Made by a program: the position numbers and the translations under genes. Positions 1 to 6,875 of a stretch of DNA of 64,000 nucleotides are shown one piece after another. Under the pieces are notes generated by a model. That model did no database searches, had not been told where the DNA came from, and saw nothing but the letters and a program-made list of their open reading frames with translations. Where the stretch lies: contig NZ_RJAD01000002.1 in NCBI RefSeq assembly GCF_003999995.1, positions 771,020-835,019 on the forward strand, given 5' to 3'. The first letter of the stretch is position 1. Every line of letters starts with the position of its first letter. The DNA comes from Microbacterium sulfonylureivorans (GTDB taxonomy: Bacteria > Actinomycetota > Actinomycetes > Actinomycetales > Microbacteriaceae).

Positions 1-435
1 GATGCCGAAGACGCCCTGGCCGCGGCTCACGAGGTCGATGACCTCGTCGTTCGAGGTGCAGAGGTACACCGAGGCTCCGTCGCTCATGAGCGTCGTGCCG
101 GCGAGATCGCGGATGCCCGAGGCGCGGAGCTGATCCACGGCCGTGCGGATCTGCTGGAGCGAGATGCCGGTGTCGAGAAGCCTCTTGACGAGCTTCAGCA
201 CGAGGATGTCACGGAAGCCGTAGAGTCGCTGCGAGCCCGAGCCGCTGGCGCCGCGCACGGTCGGCTCGACGAGCTCGGTGCGGGCCCAGTAGTCGAGCTG
301 GCGGTAGGTGATCCCGGCGGCGCGAGCGGCCACCGCACCGCGGTAGCCCACCTCGTCGTCCATCGCGGGCATGCCGTCGGTGAAGAGGAGTTCGGCGACG
401 AACGGCTCGTTGTCGGCCACTTCTCGAGCAGTCAT
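1..435 (-). CDS. MerR-family transcriptional regulator, C-terminal part outside window
   Basis: The gene runs off the left edge; 145 residues are visible. The translated start is MTAREVADNEPFVAELLF, followed by a MerR-type winged helix (GITYRQLDYWARTELVEP, then the wing residues RLYGFRDILVLKLVKRLLDTG). It is a DNA-binding regulator related to the second MerR gene of the actinobacterial garA locus (Rv1830-like). ATG at 435 is preceded by GGAGGG. It lies 112 bp downstream of ftsR on the same strand and is probably cotranscribed. In mycobacteria a DUF151 nuclease gene separates the two MerR genes; here there is no room for it. Family is clear; target genes are not visible. Confidence 0.88.
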   Translation of the reverse strand, partial: MTAREVADNEPFVAELLFTDGMPAMDDEVGYRGAVAARAAGITYRQLDYWARTELVEPTVRGASGSGSQRLYGFRDILVLKLVKRLLDTGISLQQIRTAVDQLRASGIRDLAGTTLMSDGASVYLCTSNDEVIDLVSRGQGVFGI

Positions 436-547
436 GCTCGCCCCCTCCGGAATCGGATACTTCCACGCTAGATGAGCCACCCCGCTCCGGCAACGACATC
501 GGCTCCTCGGGCCCCGGCGTGTCGCGCGATCGGGCAGCGGCCGGACG

Positions 548-1243
548 TCAGGACAGCAGTCGATCGAGCGCCCCGCGCACGAAGATCGCGCGCACCTCGT
601 CGAGCCGCTTGGCCAGCTCAGGCGCCAGTTCGCCGGCGCGGCCGCGAGACGAAGCATCCGTCCGCCGCAGCAGCGGCGCGAGCGCCTGCTCGACCAGCGC
701 GACGTCGCGCTCGGCGTTCTGCCGGAGCGCGCGCACGTGCCGCGGCTCGATGCCGTGGCGGTCGAGCGCGACGAGCGCGCGCAGCAGCGCGACGGACTGG
801 TCGGTGTAGGCGTCGGACCCGTTCAGGACCCCGGTGCTGATCGCATCGTTGAGCAGCTGCGGCGCCGCACCCGACGCGGCGAGCAGCTCGTCACGGCGAT
901 AGCGGCGCGGCGCGGGCACGATCGACGGCGGCGGGACGGCGGTCGGAGTGGCCGGCTCGCGCCCGGCGTCGACATCGGCGAGGTACTCACGGATCACGAC
1001 GAGCGGCAGATAGTGGTCGCGCTGCAGGGTGAGGGCCAGGCGCAGCCGTTCGAGGTCAGACGGCGAGAACTTTCGGTACCCCGACTCGGTGCGCAGCGGC
1101 GTCACGATCCCCTGGACCTCGAGGAAACGGAGCTTGCTGGAGGTCAGTGAGGGGAACTCGGGCGACAGCCGTGCCAGCACCTGCCCGATGCTGAGAAGAC
1201 CCGCGGACGATGATCGTTCGCGGGCGGATGGGGCGGGCATCAC
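548..1243 (-). CDS. ftsR: MerR-family regulator FtsR
   Basis: 231 residues. An N-terminal MerR helix-turn-helix starts near residue 15 (LLSIGQVLARLSPEFPSL, then KLRFLEVQGIVTP and SGYRKFSPSDLERLR), followed by a linker and a helical effector or dimerisation region (RRYRRDELLAASG). It matches the actinobacterial FtsR / Rv1828 family, which in Corynebacterium activates ftsZ; that role is carried over by homology. ATG at 1243 overlaps the garA stop by 4 bp (ATGA), so the two genes are translationally coupled. It sits between garA and a second MerR gene, the usual order. Confidence 0.87.
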   Translation of the reverse strand: MMPAPSARERSSSAGLLSIGQVLARLSPEFPSLTSSKLRFLEVQGIVTPLRTESGYRKFSPSDLERLRLALTLQRDHYLPLVVIREYLADVDAGREPATPTAVPPPSIVPAPRRYRRDELLAASGAAPQLLNDAISTGVLNGSDAYTDQSVALLRALVALDRHGIEPRHVRALRQNAERDVALVEQALAPLLRRTDASSRGRAGELAPELAKRLDEVRAIFVRGALDRLLS

Positions 1244-1749
1244 CCGTCCGCGGCCTGTACGAGGTCGGCGGGCGAGACGAAGAAGTTCAGCCGGAACTTG
1301 CCGATCCGCACCTCGGCGCCGTTGCGCAGCGTCGAGCGGTCGACCCGTTCGCCGTTGACGTAGGTGCCGTTGAGCGAGCGCTGGTCGACGAGCTCGAACG
1401 AGGTGCCGGTGCGGGTGATCTCCGCATGGCGGCGCGAGACCGTGACGTCGTCGAAGAAGATGTCGGCCTCGGGATGCCTGCCCACGGTCGTGACGTCGGT
1501 GTCGAGGAGGTAGCGTGCGCCGGCTGTCGGACCCGAGCGGACCAGGAACAGTGCGGCTCCGGTCGGCAGCGCGTCGATCGCTTCGAGCTCGGCTTCGGCC
1601 AGTTCGCTGCCGAAGGGCACGAACGAGAGATCGGAGTCATGCCCGAACGTCTGGGTCGTGTCGGTCCCACGGTCGGACTCGCCGGACTCGGGATCTGCGC
1701 CGGAAGCCCGGCGGATGTCGCCCTCGTCGGGTCGGCGGTATTCCTCCAC
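1240..1749 (-). CDS. garA: FHA-domain signalling protein GarA/OdhI-like
   Basis: 169 residues. The N-terminal tail contains TDTTQTF around residue 30, in the position of the phospho-threonine motif of GarA/OdhI. The C-terminal FHA domain spans about residues 70-155, with GRHPEADIFFDDVTVSRRHAEI and SLNGTYVNGERV as phosphothreonine-binding loops. In relatives the unphosphorylated protein inhibits 2-oxoglutarate dehydrogenase and regulates glutamate metabolism, controlled by PknB/PknG-type kinases. The start is GTG at 1749 with AGGAGG 6 nt upstream; a TAGGCT -10 lies at 1771-1776 (minus strand). First gene of garA-ftsR-merR. Confidence 0.88.
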   Translation of the reverse strand: MEEYRRPDEGDIRRASGADPESGESDRGTDTTQTFGHDSDLSFVPFGSELAEAELEAIDALPTGAALFLVRSGPTAGARYLLDTDVTTVGRHPEADIFFDDVTVSRRHAEITRTGTSFELVDQRSLNGTYVNGERVDRSTLRNGAEVRIGKFRLNFFVSPADLVQAADG

Positions 1750-1919
1750 GGTGGTCCTCCTCTGCGTGCAAGCCTATCCGATCACCCGCCGGGCGAAAGG
1801 GTCGGAATCCGCGCGACGCGCGGTTCCGCATTGTTTCGCCCCGTGTCGAGCGGCGTGCCTCGCACGAACCGCCGCCCTAACGTGGGGTGGAGAACGAACC
1901 TACGAGAAGGAGTCCCGTC

Positions 1920-2270
1920 GTGTCGAGCCAGCACCGTCACATCCCGCCCCTCCAGGTGCGTGAGCGTGCGGAGTGCATGTGCGACCACGGCGACGTCTGC
2001 TCCTCCTTCGCTCCGGGGCACGCGCTGCACCTGATCCAGTCCCGACTCGCCTCGGCGACGCCGTCGGACTGGGCAGACGCGATCGTCGAGTCGGTCGATC
2101 CGTCGTCGGGCGAGATCGTCGTGCGCGGGCTCGAAGACGGCGCGCCGGTCGCGCTGTGGAGCGGTGCGGGCGCGGCCATCGTGCTCACGCCGGGAGCGCC
2201 GGTGGCCGTTCACGAGCGCTATCACGTGCTCGCGGTCGGTCGCGAGCGCTTCAACGTCCTTCGCGGCTGA
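1920..2270 (+). CDS. hypothetical protein, small beta-rich, with Cys/His N-terminus
   Basis: 116 residues starting at GTG 1920, chosen because GAGAAGGAG (1904-1912) sits correctly before it; a longer in-frame ATG at 1887 lacks a ribosome site. The N-terminal part has a short metal-like cluster (ERAECMCDHGDVCSSF). The rest is polar with several predicted beta-strands (SGEIVVRGLEDGAPVALWSG) and ends ERFNVLRG. A -10 TAACGT lies at 1878-1883. No signal peptide or membrane helix is seen. I do not recognise the family. It is divergent from garA. Confidence 0.75.
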   Translation: MSSQHRHIPPLQVRERAECMCDHGDVCSSFAPGHALHLIQSRLASATPSDWADAIVESVDPSSGEIVVRGLEDGAPVALWSGAGAAIVLTPGAPVAVHERYHVLAVGRERFNVLRG

Positions 2271-2291
2271 GCCGTCGCGGGTGGGTGCGGC

Positions 2292-2693
2292 TCAGGCCGT
2301 AGCCATCATCATTTCTCTGACCGCCATGCAGGCGTCCATGCAGGCCTTGCAGGCCTGAGCGCACATCTTGCAGACCTCGCTGTGGTCGGCGTGCTCCATG
2401 CACTCGTCCATGCAGGTCTGGCACATCGCGATGCACGCGTCGAGCATCGCCATCATGGATGCCGGAGTCATCCCCTGCATGCGCATCATGGCGCGCATCA
2501 TCGTGTTGCACATGTCCGCGCAGTTCATGCATGCGGGGGCGCACGACATCATCTGCGTGGAGCACACCGTGCACGCCTGCTCGCAGGCCGAGCAGGCGTC
2601 CATACAGGCCTGCAGGACCGACATGTCCATCGTGCTCATGCCGGGCATCGACTTCATGTCCTTCGACATGGCGTCCATCATCATGGAGTCCAT
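2292..2693 (-). CDS. four-helix-bundle copper-binding protein (Csp/DUF326 type)
   Basis: 133 residues with extreme Met and Cys content arranged along amphipathic helices (CMDACSACEQACTVC, MSCAPACMNCADMC, CIAMCQTCMDECMEH, CKMCAQACKACMDAC). This CxxxC spacing lining a four-helix bundle is the signature of bacterial copper storage proteins (Csp), which hold many Cu(I) ions in the bundle core. No signal peptide is visible, so it resembles the cytosolic Csp3 group. The N-terminus MDSMMMDAMSKDMKSMPG is Met-rich. GGAAG and GAGG lie before ATG 2693. It is divergent from a CopC-like gene, which supports a copper role. Confidence 0.88.
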   Translation of the reverse strand: MDSMMMDAMSKDMKSMPGMSTMDMSVLQACMDACSACEQACTVCSTQMMSCAPACMNCADMCNTMMRAMMRMQGMTPASMMAMLDACIAMCQTCMDECMEHADHSEVCKMCAQACKACMDACMAVREMMMATA

Positions 2694-2747
2694 CTGCCCA
2701 CCTCGCTTCCGTGGTTCGTCCGCGAGCAGGAGTGCCCGCCTGCGGCC

Positions 2748-2776
2748 AGGCTACCCGCGGGGTCGCGTGCTGAGAA
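2748..2776 (-). promoter_or_regulatory. promoter of the copper-storage gene with CsoR-like palindrome
   Basis: On the minus strand TTCTCA (2776-2771) and TAGCCT (2753-2748) are 17 bp apart. The spacer end holds the GC-rich near-palindrome ACCCCGCGGGT (2763-2753), touching the -10. Copper-sensing CsoR repressors bind G-tract palindromes of this kind at this position. The regulator assignment is inference only; no csoR gene is in the window. Confidence 0.4.
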
Positions 2777-3030
2777 CCCTCGGCGAGGTTCGATCGTGGT
2801 GATGTCACAAGGAATTCACACACGCCCCCGTGCACAGCGACGCCGCCGCGGACCGCGATGGAGCGCACGAGTCTCATTCCCTCCTCGCCTCGTCGTGTGG
2901 CGCCGCGACCGCGATCGCCTGCCCACCGCCTCGGCGCCGGCGTGGCGCCCTCGGCCGCCACCCGGAAACTCTCGTCGACGCCGCGCTTCCGGCCGCCGCA
3001 CTGCGGCCGGAGTGGTCGAAACGCACCGGC

Positions 3031-3036
3031 TAGGCT
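3031..3036 (+). promoter_or_regulatory. leaderless -10 (TAGGCT, 7 nt before GTG) of CopC gene
   Basis: TAGGCT is followed by 7 nt and then GTG 3044, with no Shine-Dalgarno sequence in between, so transcription should start at or next to the start codon. Confidence 0.6.
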
Positions 3037-3043
3037 CGATCGG

Positions 3044-3736
3044 GTGGAAGCCCCCCGACCCCGCGCCGCTCGCCTGTCCCACTCTCTCACGCTCGTCGCG
3101 GCGGTTCTTCTCGCCGCCTCCGCGCTGCTGATCCCCGCATCTCCGGCGCACGCTCACGACGAGCTGCTGGGCAGCGACCCGGGCGCCGGTGCGAGCCTCG
3201 ACGCCCTGCCGGCGCAGCTCACCCTGACCTTCAGCGGCGCGATCGCAACCGACGAGGGCGCCTCCGAGGTGGCGGTGACGGATGCCGCGGGCACCTCGCT
3301 CGTCGCCGGGGCCCCGTCTGCGCAGGACAACGTGCTGACCCAGCCGCTCGCGGGCGAGGCATCCGGTGAGATCACGGTCCTGTGGAAGACCGTCTCCAGC
3401 GACGGACACCCCATCTCGGGAGAGTTCGCCTTCACCGTGACGGCACCGCCGACGCCCACGCCGACCGAGACGTCGACGCCGACGCCCCTCCCGACCGAGA
3501 CGTCGACGCCCGAGCCCACCCAGACCGCTTCGGCCAGCCCGACCGCCGCTCCCGCGGCCGACGGATCGTCTGCCGTGCCGTGGATCCTCTTCGGGATCGT
3601 CGCCCTGGCCGCAGCCGGCGCCGTCGTGTACCTCCTGGTGTCGCGCTCGCGTCGCGAGAAGGCCCTCGCCGAGAACCGCGAGAAGGTGCTCGGGGGCGCT
3701 CCAGGACCCGACTCCGAGCCTCCCGCCGAGGGATAG
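3044..3736 (+). CDS. CopC-domain copper resistance protein, membrane anchored
   Basis: 230 residues from GTG 3044. Layout: signal peptide ([23 protein letters not shown]), a mature N-terminus with a copper-ligand His ([16 protein letters not shown]), a CopC beta-sandwich ending [21 protein letters not shown], a Pro/Thr-rich wall-spanning linker ([12 protein letters not shown]), one membrane helix ([22 protein letters not shown]) and a basic cytosolic tail. CopC proteins bind extracytoplasmic copper. An upstream in-frame extension is rejected because a leaderless -10 lies directly before 3044. It pairs with the divergent copper-storage protein. Its TAG stop is also the start of the -10 of the next gene. 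Confidence 0.85.
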   Translation: MEAPRPRAARLSHSLTLVAAVLLAASALLIPASPAHAHDELLGSDPGAGASLDALPAQLTLTFSGAIATDEGASEVAVTDAAGTSLVAGAPSAQDNVLTQPLAGEASGEITVLWKTVSSDGHPISGEFAFTVTAPPTPTPTETSTPTPLPTETSTPEPTQTASASPTAAPAADGSSAVPWILFGIVALAAAGAVVYLLVSRSRREKALAENREKVLGGAPGPDSEPPAEG

Positions 3737-3739
3737 GCT
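3734..3739 (+). promoter_or_regulatory. leaderless -10 (TAGGCT) of lpd overlapping the upstream stop codon
   Basis: The TAG stop codon of the CopC gene (3734-3736) forms the first three bases of TAGGCT, which lies exactly 7 nt before ATG 3747. One hexamer ends one gene and starts transcription of the next. Confidence 0.6.
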
Positions 3740-3746
3740 TGAGGTC

Positions 3747-5144
3747 ATGCCCCATTACGACGTCGTCATCCTCGGCGCGGGCCCCGGCGGGTACGTCGCG
3801 GCCGTCCGCAGCGCTCAGCTCGGCCTCTCGGTCGCGATCATCGAAGAGAAGTACTGGGGCGGTGTCTGCCTCAACGTCGGCTGCATCCCCTCCAAGGCTC
3901 TCCTGAAGAACGCCGACCTCGCGCACCAGTTCCACCACAAGGCCGAGCTCTTCGGCATCTCGGGTGATGTGCACTTCGACTTCGGCGTCGCGTGGGATCG
4001 CAGCCGCAAGGTTGCCGATACCCACGTCAAGGGCATCCACTACCTGATGAAGAAGAACAAGGTCACCGAGTACGAGGGCCGCGGCTCGTTCGTCGACGCC
4101 CACACCATCGACGTCGCGAAGGCCGACGGCTCGAGCGAGCGCGTCACCTTCGACAACGCCATCATCTCCACCGGCTCGAAGGTGCGTCTGCTCCCGGGCG
4201 TGCAGATCGGCGGAAACGTCGTGACGTACGAGGAGCAGATCCTCGCACGCGACCTGCCCCAGTCGATCGTCATCGTCGGCGCCGGCGCCATCGGCATGGA
4301 GTTCGCCTTCGTGATGGTGAACTACGGCGTCAAGGTCACGATCATCGAGTTCCTCGATCGCGCGCTCCCCAACGAGGACGCCGACGTGTCGAAGGAGATC
4401 GCACGCCAGTACAAGGGCTACGGCGTCGACATCCTCACCTCCACCAAGGTCGAGACCGTCACCGACCAGGGCGACAAGGTCACCGTCACCTACACGGCGA
4501 AGGACGGCTCCGCCGGATCGATCGACGCCGACAAGGTCATGATGTCGATCGGCTTCGCCGCGAACGTCGAGGGCTTCGGTCTCGAGAACACCGGTGTGAA
4601 GCTCACCGACCGCGGCGCGATCGACATCGACGACCACATGCGCACCAACGTGCCGCACATCTACGCGATCGGCGACGTCACCGCGAAGCTGCAGCTCGCG
4701 CATGTGGCCGAGGCGCAGGGCGTCGTGGCCGCCGAGACCATCGGCAAGGCCGAGACGATGACGCTCGGCGACTACCGCATGATGCCCCGCGCGACGTTCT
4801 GCTCGCCGCAGGTGGCCTCGTTCGGTCTCACCGAGCAGCAGGCGCGCGACGCGGGCTACGACGTGAAGGTCGCGAAGTTCCCGTTCTCGGCGAACGGCAA
4901 GGCGAACGGCCTGGGCGAGCCCATCGGGTTCGTGAAGCTCATCGCCGACGGCGAGCACCTCGAGCTGCTCGGCGGCCACCTGATCGGCCCCGACGTCTCG
5001 GAGCTCCTTCCCGAGCTGACGCTGGCGCAGAAGTGGGACCTCACCGCCCTCGAGGCGGCGCGCAACGTGCACACCCACCCGACGCTGTCGGAGGCCGTGC
5101 AGGAGGCGTTCCACGGCCTCGCCGGCCACATGATCAACCTCTGA
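3747..5144 (+). CDS. lpd: dihydrolipoyl dehydrogenase
   Basis: 465 residues, full length for the E3 subunit. It reoxidises dihydrolipoamide in the pyruvate and 2-oxoglutarate dehydrogenase complexes, passing electrons to NAD via FAD and a disulfide. Visible: N-terminal FAD motif [17 protein letters not shown], redox-active [10 protein letters not shown] near residue 45, NAD motif [17 protein letters not shown] near 185, second FAD motif [16 protein letters not shown] near 310, and the C-terminal dimer-interface active site HTHPTLSEA near 445. Expression looks leaderless from TAGGCT. It stands alone, followed by a strong terminator. The nearby garA may matter, since GarA/OdhI targets the oxoglutarate dehydrogenase complex. 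Confidence 0.95.
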   Translation: MPHYDVVILGAGPGGYVAAVRSAQLGLSVAIIEEKYWGGVCLNVGCIPSKALLKNADLAHQFHHKAELFGISGDVHFDFGVAWDRSRKVADTHVKGIHYLMKKNKVTEYEGRGSFVDAHTIDVAKADGSSERVTFDNAIISTGSKVRLLPGVQIGGNVVTYEEQILARDLPQSIVIVGAGAIGMEFAFVMVNYGVKVTIIEFLDRALPNEDADVSKEIARQYKGYGVDILTSTKVETVTDQGDKVTVTYTAKDGSAGSIDADKVMMSIGFAANVEGFGLENTGVKLTDRGAIDIDDHMRTNVPHIYAIGDVTAKLQLAHVAEAQGVVAAETIGKAETMTLGDYRMMPRATFCSPQVASFGLTEQQARDAGYDVKVAKFPFSANGKANGLGEPIGFVKLIADGEHLELLGGHLIGPDVSELLPELTLAQKWDLTALEAARNVHTHPTLSEAVQEAFHGLAGHMINL

Positions 5145-5157
5145 TCCGATCAGAGCA

Positions 5158-5192
5158 CGAAGCCCCGGCGCCCTCGCGGGCCCGGGGCTTCG
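5158..5192 (+). terminator. rho-independent-type hairpin after lpd
   Basis: A perfect 11-bp stem (CGAAGCCCCGG with CCGGGGCTTCG) and GC-rich inner pairs lie 13 bp after the lpd stop. There is no clear T tract, which is common in GC-rich actinobacteria. Confidence 0.75.
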
Positions 5193-5211
5193 TCGTTGCC
5201 GGCAGCAACGC

Positions 5212-5272
5212 GCCGAGGGTGCGCGAACGACCGTCCCCCTCCCGCCGACGTGGTCGTTCGCGCACCCTCGGC
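5212..5272. repeat. 21-bp perfect inverted repeat between convergent genes
   Basis: Arms 5212-5232 and 5252-5272 are perfectly complementary, with a 19-nt pyrimidine-rich loop. The core is GTGCGCGAACGACC. It lies between convergent lpd and the thioesterase gene, 17 bp from the thioesterase stop. It could be the thioesterase terminator or a dispersed intergenic repeat; related words occur at 6737-6797. Confidence 0.7.
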
Positions 5273-5288
5273 ACTCGGTTACCCCAGG

Positions 5289-5786
5289 TCAGGGGCGCAG
5301 CACGAGGAGCGAGCTCGTCGCGGTCGCGAGGGCGGTGCCCGAGGCATCCTCCAGGACGCCCTCGGCGAAGATCACCCGCGACCCGGGCTTGACGACCCGG
5401 CCCCGCGCTCGGAGGAGGCCGGTCGTCGCGAGGATGGGGCGCAGGTACGACACGTTCAGATCGATCGAGGTGTATCCGACGCCGGCGGGAAGCGTCGTGT
5501 GCGCGGCGCAGCCGACGACCGTGTCGAGGAGGGTGCAGGCGAGGCCGCCGTGCACCATGCCGAGCGGGTTGTAGTGGTACTCCCCCGGCTCGCATTCGAA
5601 GACGACCTCGCCGGGCTCGGCCGAAACCATCCAGAAGTTCATGAGCCGCGAGATGGGTGGGGGCGGCAGCTCCTCGGCGATGAGTGCCCGGAGGTAGCTG
5701 AGGCCGTCCAGGCCGCGCGAGGCGGCGAGGGGCGGGCCGGGGTCGTCCCAGCCGAACGTCCGGGTGCGCGGGGAGTCGGTCGTCAT
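5289..5786 (-). CDS. PaaI-family hotdog thioesterase
   Basis: 165 residues. A single hotdog domain lies about residues 50-160 with the PaaI-type active-site stretch HYNPLGMVHGGLACTLLDTVVGCAA, then YTSIDLNVSYLRPI and SRVIFAEGVLEDASG. Such enzymes hydrolyse acyl- or phenylacetyl-CoA-type thioesters; the substrate cannot be read from sequence. It is a single-gene unit expressed from a leaderless-looking TATTCT -10, 7 nt before ATG 5786. Confidence 0.87.
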   Translation of the reverse strand: MTTDSPRTRTFGWDDPGPPLAASRGLDGLSYLRALIAEELPPPPISRLMNFWMVSAEPGEVVFECEPGEYHYNPLGMVHGGLACTLLDTVVGCAAHTTLPAGVGYTSIDLNVSYLRPILATTGLLRARGRVVKPGSRVIFAEGVLEDASGTALATATSSLLVLRP

Positions 5787-5793
5787 GGCTCAC

Positions 5794-5799
5794 AGAATA
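5794..5799 (-). promoter_or_regulatory. leaderless -10 (TATTCT, 7 nt before ATG) of thioesterase gene
   Basis: The minus strand reads TATTCT, 7 nt, ATG 5786. No ribosome site is present. Confidence 0.55.
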
Positions 5800-5821
5800 G
5801 AGCCGGCGGTGCCGTTCGGAC

Positions 5822-6478
5822 TCAGTGGCCGAGCGCCCGGGCGAGCTTCGAATCGGATGCCGCCGCCCGCGCCCCGGCGGCGGTCGCCGCCTTCTCGACC
5901 GCGGCGAAGAAAGCCGCGCGGGCTGCGGGATCGGTCGGCCCCGCCGGGCCGAGCTCGATCTCCCACTCCTGCCACTCGCGCTCGATGCCGGCGCGCTCGT
6001 CGGTGGTGCGCACGTGGTCGTCGGCGAACTCCGCGACGACTTCGCCGGACTCCGACAGCAGGAGGTATGCGACACGCTCGTTGCGGATGCGGGCGAGCGG
6101 CACGAGTGCGGCGTCGCCGACGACCGGGGCGAGCTCGGCCCGCGCCCCGTCGGGGACCGCCTCTGCCCCGCCGAGGGGCCAGTGCAGCTCGATGCGGCCG
6201 CCGTCGGTGCGGCGCGGGCCTTTGATGTGCCAGCCGGCGTCGGGTCCGCCGGTGCGCCGGCGGAGTGCGTAGCCCGCGCGCGCGAGCGCGGCGTCGTCGG
6301 TGTCGATGTACATCGCGTCGAGCGAGCGGGCTTCGCCCGCGCTCACCGAGGCGACACCCGGCAGTCCCGACCAGTCGGGAAGCGGGACGCCCGCGTCGAC
6401 GTCGAACTTCAGCTCGATCTCGATCGAGCGGGCCGGCGCCGCAGCCGCCGAACCGGCATCGGCGTCAGCGGCGCTCAC
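5822..6478 (-). CDS. CYTH-domain protein
   Basis: 218 residues. The CYTH signature ExExK is seen as IEIELKFDVD near residue 20. Charged strands of the triphosphate tunnel follow: YIDTDDAALARAGYALRRRTGG, WHIKGPRRTDGGRIELHWPL and WQEWEIELG. CYTH tunnels bind triphosphates with divalent metal (triphosphatase or adenylyl-cyclase-like); the specific reaction is unknown here. Ala-rich N-terminus. Its start overlaps the end of the 77-residue gene upstream by 14 bp, so the pair is an operon. Confidence 0.85.
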   Translation of the reverse strand: MSAADADAGSAAAAPARSIEIELKFDVDAGVPLPDWSGLPGVASVSAGEARSLDAMYIDTDDAALARAGYALRRRTGGPDAGWHIKGPRRTDGGRIELHWPLGGAEAVPDGARAELAPVVGDAALVPLARIRNERVAYLLLSESGEVVAEFADDHVRTTDERAGIEREWQEWEIELGPAGPTDPAARAAFFAAVEKAATAAGARAAASDSKLARALGH

Positions 6479-6698
6479 TCGCCGAGTCGCTGTAGGGGTC
6501 GATGTCGTCCTGCGACTCGACGAACCAGAACTCGGCCTCGGTGGGGCCGTCGGTGTCGCCGGTGCGCTCGAGGTCGCCCTTGCGCTCGTACACCACCTGG
6601 GTCTCGCTGTAGGGGACGATCAGACGGTCGAGGTCGGAGTTCTCGAGGGGCAGGAGCTGTCCGTCGAGCGGGCCCCCGTGCAGTCGTGCGATAGCCAT
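6465..6698 (-). CDS. conserved small hypothetical protein upstream of CYTH gene
   Basis: 77 residues, soluble and acidic. It starts MAIARLHGGPLDGQLLPLE, with a GGPLDGQ motif seen in small actinobacterial proteins, and has a central LIVPYSETQVVYERKG. No enzyme motif is recognised. ATG 6698 lies 6 nt after TAGGCT (6710-6705), so it is leaderless and leads a two-gene operon with the CYTH protein. Confidence 0.75.
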   Translation of the reverse strand: MAIARLHGGPLDGQLLPLENSDLDRLIVPYSETQVVYERKGDLERTGDTDGPTEAEFWFVESQDDIDPYSDSASERR

Positions 6699-6704
6699 GT
6701 GCCG

Positions 6705-6710
6705 AGCCTA
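6705..6710 (-). promoter_or_regulatory. leaderless -10 (TAGGCT, 6 nt before ATG)
   Basis: The minus strand reads TAGGCT, 6 nt, ATG 6698. Confidence 0.6.
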
Positions 6711-6736
6711 GACCCGGGCGCCCACACGTCCCCTCG

Positions 6737-6797
6737 CCGAGCGCACATGAATTGCGCGAATGAGCATCGCCTGTGCGAACGGATCGTGTGCGCTCGG
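6737..6797. repeat. spaced inverted repeat in divergent intergenic region
   Basis: An 11-bp perfect inverted repeat (CCGAGCGCACA at 6737-6747, TGTGCGCTCGG at 6787-6797) encloses several GCGCGAA / GTGCGAACG words like those in the 5212-5272 repeat. It lies between the 77-residue gene and glgP. Confidence 0.5.
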
Positions 6798-6862
6798 GCA
6801 GATCCCGTGCGTTCGCGGAGCATCCCCCACCCCCGGGTGCAAGCGTTTTCACCTGGTGCCCC

Positions 6863-6868
6863 TAGAAT
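6863..6868 (+). promoter_or_regulatory. leaderless -10 (TAGAAT, 7 nt before GTG) of glgP
   Basis: TAGAAT, 7 nt, GTG 6876. This rules out the much longer upstream in-frame extension as coding. Confidence 0.6.
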
Positions 6869-6875
6869 CGCTCGC

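Larger units (their letters stand above)
2694..3043. other. 350-bp divergent intergenic region of the copper locus
   Basis: The left side carries the promoter of the copper-storage gene. The right side carries a perfect 9-bp hairpin (2988-2996 with 3003-3011, TCCGGCCGC stem) just before the -10 of the CopC gene. Open frames in between (for example 2830-3033) lack ribosome sites and have no recognisable protein features, so no gene is called. Confidence 0.6.

Noticed and set aside
2830..3033. 67-codon frame upstream of the CopC gene
   Set aside because: No ribosome site, no recognisable protein features, and it runs through a hairpin and promoter.
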